From positions 248,001 through 312,000 of the forward strand of contig NZ_FQXY01000009.1 in NCBI RefSeq assembly GCF_900130125.1: a stretch of DNA of 64,000 bases, read 5' to 3'. This document shows positions 61,801-64,000 of the stretch, one piece after another. The notes below the pieces were generated by a model that did no database searches, was not told the DNA's origin, and saw only the letters and a program-made list of their open reading frames with translations. Position 1 is the first letter of the stretch. Each line of letters opens with the position of its first letter. The DNA is from Bacteroides congonensis. GTDB taxonomy: Bacteria; Bacteroidota; Bacteroidia; Bacteroidales; Bacteroidaceae. A program made the position numbers and the translations under genes.

Positions 61801-64000
61801 ATGAGAAAACGGAATATTCTAATACTATTACTGTCAATGATGGGCGCTTGTGTTTTTGCCTATCCGAATATGATTGTTGAACACTACACAGCCGAGCGCG
61901 GTTTGTCTAATAATATCGTCAATTGTACTTTAAAAGGGAAGGATGGCTTTGTCTGGTTCGGCACATGGTATGGACTATGTAGCTTTGACGGAACTAAATT
62001 CCGCTCATATGACAACCGCGACGGCTTTTATTCTGCCGATATTCCCCCTCGCAAGATTCAGCGTATTGTAGAAGATAAAAATGGTTTCCTATGGATTAAG
62101 ACCATCGACCGTAAACTTTACCTGTTCGACAAGCGCCATGAAAGTTTCCATGCAGTCTATGATGACGTAAAAGAATACTCCGAAAACATTCAGATTATCA
62201 AAATCCAGACAACGGAAGACGGGGACGTTCTGCTACTGACCAAGGACAAGAGCCTTCTGCGTGCCTATACCGATAAGGATGGAAAAATCACAATGAAGCA
62301 GTTGCACGATTCACGCCCCAACGTGAACGTCTATGATATGCGGCTGAAACACAACGTATTCTGTGAAACAGCCGAGTTCATCAACTGGATTGGTATGGAT
62401 TATCAGATTTTATCCCTTAGAAAAGGAGATGCCCTGAAAGATAAACCGGGTGACTTCATACAGAAAAAGATTTCTGCCAATCCCGAACAATTCACTTGTG
62501 CTGCTTATAGTTCCAAGTTCCTGTGGCTAGGGGATAGGGACGGGCATATTTATAGTATCGACCCTCAGAACGGAGTAGTGAACCGTTATGAAATACCGGA
62601 AATCAAGCAGCCAATCTCCAATTTATTGGTTACAGAATCCGGTTTGATGTATATTACCACTAATGAAGGAAGTTATGAATACAATATCGGTTACAAGCAA
62701 CTCACTAAACTTCCGTTTACCATCCCCGGGAAAGATGCCGGAATGATCTTCTATGATAAATATGAGAAGATATGGTTTCAGGAAGGGAATCATGCATTGA
62801 TATATTATGATCCTCTGAACAGAAGCAGCCACCGCTTTACATTTCCCGTCCAGAATTCTATCGGAAACTTTGAAATGCAGGATGCCGGCGAGCAAGGCAT
62901 GTTTTTCCTGACTCCAAGCGGAGAAATCCTTTTGTTCGACAGGGATAAACTGGAGATGACCCGTATCAACCAAATTAAACCGTTCTCTGATGACATTCCC
63001 GACCAACTTTTCTTCCATCTTCTTTTGGATAAGGATGGTATTCTGTGGCTGGCATCTACAAGTAGCGGAGTGTATAGAGTGAATTTCCCTAAAAAACAAT
63101 TCCAGTTGTTGACCGAAGTATCTCCTGTTCCCGTTACCACCGAAAGACCTACTTCCTGGAATCAGGGGATACGTGCCCTTTTCCAGGCGAAGAACGGAGA
63201 TATTTGGGTGGGAACCCGCTGGCAGACTTTGTATCGTCTGGATCGTAACGGTCAGGTGAAGCAGATTTTCTCAGACAAGAACTATCTGTTGGGGGCAGTC
63301 TATCATATAATGGAAGATAAGGACGGAAATCTGTGGTTCTCTACCAAAGGAAACGGACTTGTCAAAGCCGAGCCGGATATGAATTCACCTCATGGCCTAC
63401 GTTTTACCCGTTACAAGAATGACCCTAAAAATCCGAACTCTATCAGTAATAATGATGTGTATTTTACCTATCAGGATAGTCAGGGACGCATTTGGGTAGG
63501 ATTATTAGGCGGGGGATTGAACCTGCTTTCCGAAGAAAACGGGGAAGTTGGCTTTATACATAAATACAACGGACTGAAACAATATCCGCCTTACGGGCTT
63601 TATATGGAAGTGCGTACAATGACGGAAGATGAAGACGGACGTATTTGGGTGGGAACAATGGATGGCCTGATGTCTTTTGACGGGCATTTTACAACGCCCG
63701 AACAAATTCAGTTTGAAACCTACCGTCAGGTTAGCGACCGTTCCAACGTGGCGGACAATGATATCTATGTGCTATATAAAGATGCTGATTCGCAAATATG
63801 GGTAAGTGTATTTGGTGGAGGACTGAACAAATTAGTTCAATATGACAAGGAAAAGCATGAACCGGTTTTCAAATCCTACGGCATACGTGAAGGAATGAAC
63901 AATGATGTAGTCAAGTCAATTGTAGAAGACAAGAATGGGAATCTGTGGTTTACTACCGAAATCGGTCTGTCCTGTTTCAATAAGACTACCGAGCAGTTCC
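61801..64000 (+). CDS. Hybrid two-component system sensor (HTCS), 5' part only
   Basis: Open from ATG 61801 to the window end: 733 complete codons, no stop. Signal peptide MRKRNILILLLSMMGACVFA, then Reg_prop propeller repeats, seen as GLSNNIVNCTLKGKDGFVWFGTWYGLCSFDG, EDKNGFLWIKT, DGILWLASTSSGVYRVN, NGDIWVGTRWQTLYRLD, DEDGRIWVGTMDG and KNGNLWFTTEIGLSCFN. This is the periplasmic sugar-sensing half of the Bacteroides HTCS; the rest (Y_Y_Y domain, membrane helix, kinase, receiver, AraC HTH) should follow beyond the window. HTCS proteins bind an oligosaccharide made from the target glycan and activate the PUL. Its place after the GH106-GH2 operon points to control of that operon. Confidence 0.92.
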   Translation, partial: MRKRNILILLLSMMGACVFAYPNMIVEHYTAERGLSNNIVNCTLKGKDGFVWFGTWYGLCSFDGTKFRSYDNRDGFYSADIPPRKIQRIVEDKNGFLWIKTIDRKLYLFDKRHESFHAVYDDVKEYSENIQIIKIQTTEDGDVLLLTKDKSLLRAYTDKDGKITMKQLHDSRPNVNVYDMRLKHNVFCETAEFINWIGMDYQILSLRKGDALKDKPGDFIQKKISANPEQFTCAAYSSKFLWLGDRDGHIYSIDPQNGVVNRYEIPEIKQPISNLLVTESGLMYITTNEGSYEYNIGYKQLTKLPFTIPGKDAGMIFYDKYEKIWFQEGNHALIYYDPLNRSSHRFTFPVQNSIGNFEMQDAGEQGMFFLTPSGEILLFDRDKLEMTRINQIKPFSDDIPDQLFFHLLLDKDGILWLASTSSGVYRVNFPKKQFQLLTEVSPVPVTTERPTSWNQGIRALFQAKNGDIWVGTRWQTLYRLDRNGQVKQIFSDKNYLLGAVYHIMEDKDGNLWFSTKGNGLVKAEPDMNSPHGLRFTRYKNDPKNPNSISNNDVYFTYQDSQGRIWVGLLGGGLNLLSEENGEVGFIHKYNGLKQYPPYGLYMEVRTMTEDEDGRIWVGTMDGLMSFDGHFTTPEQIQFETYRQVSDRSNVADNDIYVLYKDADSQIWVSVFGGGLNKLVQYDKEKHEPVFKSYGIREGMNNDVVKSIVEDKNGNLWFTTEIGLSCFNKTTEQF

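Overview
The window looks like a Bacteroides chromosome (gut Bacteroidota). The evidence is SusC/SusD pairs, an ECF sigma/FecR pair, a hybrid two-component sensor with a Reg_prop periplasmic half, Mfa1/FimA-type fimbriae, many Sec or lipoprotein signal peptides on glycosidases, and promoter -7 boxes of the Bacteroides TAnnTTTG type. No rRNA, tRNA, CRISPR array or transposase was seen.

Layout. (1) 1-4.1 kb: a beta-helix glycosidase (GH141-like) and a GH78 alpha-L-rhamnosidase. (2) 4.3-18.7 kb: an ECF sigma factor, a FecR anti-sigma factor, a creatininase-family hydrolase, a SusC with an STN domain, a SusD, three paralogous beta-propeller proteins and a PKD/propeller lipoprotein. (3) 19.1-21.5 kb, minus strand: a soluble orphan PAS/GAF histidine kinase. 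(4) 21.8-35.0 kb: a GH138-like lipoprotein, a giant GH137-GH2-malectin fusion and two more GH2 enzymes. (5) 35.1-40.0 kb: an OmpR/HK two-component system and an MgtA Mg2+ ATPase. (6) 40.4-51.7 kb: a fimbrial operon ending in an AraC regulator. (7) 51.9-64 kb: GH106, an SGNH esterase, a DUF5703 enzyme (GH139 candidate), GH2 and a hybrid two-component sensor cut by the window end.

The enzyme set (GH141, GH78, GH138, GH137+GH2, several GH2, GH106, SGNH esterase, DUF5703) matches, as far as I remember, the exo-acting enzymes Bacteroides uses on side chains A and B of the pectin rhamnogalacturonan II (RG-II). I infer that the locus is an RG-II utilisation locus. Two blocks interrupt it: the Mg2+/two-component island and the fimbrial operon. 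The sigma-controlled SusCD module with three propeller paralogues and a creatininase homologue sits inside the enzyme cluster. It has no role that I know in RG-II breakdown and is the best candidate for something undescribed.

Likely control. The STN-type SusC would signal through FecR to the ECF sigma. The hybrid sensor at the right end would control the GH106-GH2 operon and perhaps the others. The OmpR-type regulator probably controls mgtA through four TCTAAT repeats spaced exactly 11 bp apart. The AraC protein probably controls the fimbriae.
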